A stretch of 5,499 nucleotides of DNA from Actinomycetes bacterium (GTDB lineage Bacteria > Actinomycetota > Acidimicrobiia > Acidimicrobiales > RAAP-2), in the NCBI GenBank assembly GCA_021805305.1, contig JAJZFO010000002.1, positions 1 to 5,499 on the forward strand. The letters are read 5' to 3'. The translations under genes and the position numbers were made by a program. This document shows positions 5,141-5,499 of this stretch, piece by piece (within the stretch, counting starts at the first letter, position 1; every line of letters begins with the position of its first letter). The notes under the pieces were generated by a model, which saw only the letters and a program-made list of their open reading frames with translations, made no database searches and was not told the DNA's origin.

Positions 5141-5499
5141 TGGGCCTGCCCCTCTTCGACGCCCAGAGTGATCCGGGGCCGTCCTTCGTGCGCTTCGCCG
5201 AGCTGTCGGGACTGATGGCCCCGAGCACCTCCTCGGACCTGTCCGCGCACGCCACCACCGTGGTGGCGGTGCGCTTCGACGCGGGAGTGGTGATGGTCGC
5301 GGACCGCCAAGCGACGTCGTACTACGTGGCGAACCGCGACGTGCGCAAGATCGAGGCCGCCGACCGGTACACGGCACTGGCCATTTCCGGGTCCGCCGCG
5401 CGCGGACTCGAATTCATCCGACTGGCGCAACTGTCCTTCGAGCACTACGAGAAGATGACCGATTCGTCGCTCAGCCTGGAGGGGAAGGCCAACTACCTC
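5140..5499 (+). CDS. prcB: 20S proteasome beta subunit PrcB, N-terminal part, cut by the window end
   Basis: PrcB forms the two inner heptameric rings of the 20S core and carries the N-terminal threonine protease site. The first 120 residues are present and the frame is open to the edge. Residues 1-38 are the propeptide removed on assembly, shorter than the 57 or so residues in Mycobacterium. The mature protein should start at Thr39 (ATTVVAVRF, residues 38-46). Counting Thr39 as 1, the catalytic Asp17 is Asp55 (ADRQATS). The conserved RDVRKI motif at 66-71 gives the catalytic Lys as mature residue 32, one less than the usual 33. SGSAARGLEFIRL (83-95) and FEHYEKM (100-106) match the family. 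Residue 38, just before the catalytic Thr, is Ala rather than the usual Gly. ATG 5140 overlaps the pup stop. prcA would be expected next but lies outside the window. Confidence 0.95.
   Translation, partial: MGLPLFDAQSDPGPSFVRFAELSGLMAPSTSSDLSAHATTVVAVRFDAGVVMVADRQATSYYVANRDVRKIEAADRYTALAISGSAARGLEFIRLAQLSFEHYEKMTDSSLSLEGKANYL

Noticed and set aside
1..5499. CRISPR arrays, tRNA or rRNA genes, insertion sequences and phage integrase genes
   Set aside because: None was seen on reading the sequence: no regular repeats, transposase motifs or tRNA-like folds, and nearly all the window is occupied by coding sequence.

Overview
The window is a proteasome and pupylation locus from a high-GC actinobacterium. 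It carries the Mpa/ARC ATPase, Dop, Pup and the start of the proteasome beta subunit, in the usual order arc-dop-pup-prcB. The GC-rich coding, GTG starts, tightly overlapping genes and an apparently leaderless promoter all fit Actinobacteria. The small upstream membrane genes, the ferredoxin and the sequence style suggest a deep-branching class such as Acidimicrobiia, but that placement is inference.

Left part (about 1-1362, plus strand): a compact run of genes. It begins with the 3' end of a small two-helix membrane protein (holin-X-like in style). A 64-residue protein follows, started by GTG in a GTGA overlap. Next is a 50-residue membrane protein whose ATG overlaps the preceding stop (TAATG). 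The run ends with trmI, the tRNA m1A58 methyltransferase. The overlaps imply one transcript whose promoter lies upstream of the window.

Middle (1363-1706): a small ferredoxin gene on the minus strand converges on trmI, with only 7 bp between the stop codons. It diverges from arc across a 100-bp intergenic region. That region holds a good promoter for arc (GTGACA, 17 bp, TAGGGT) placed so that transcription should begin at or next to the A of the arc ATG. It also holds a weaker candidate promoter for the ferredoxin.

Right part (1707-5499, plus strand): arc, dop, pup and the first 120 codons of prcB, with gaps of 2 bp and 9 bp and a TAATG overlap, so almost certainly one operon. Pup is ligated to target lysines by PafA (not in the window). 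Dop removes Pup, and in species with Pup-GGQ also deamidates it. ARC unfolds pupylated proteins and feeds them into the PrcBA core. Here Pup already ends in Gly-Gly-Glu, so the deamidation step should be unnecessary. prcA and pafA would be expected to the right but are not seen.

The core system is well known and I see no undescribed system. The points worth a second look are Pup-GGE beside an intact Dop, Ala instead of Gly before the catalytic Thr of PrcB, the leaderless arc start with a palindrome over it, and the untracked small membrane genes before trmI.
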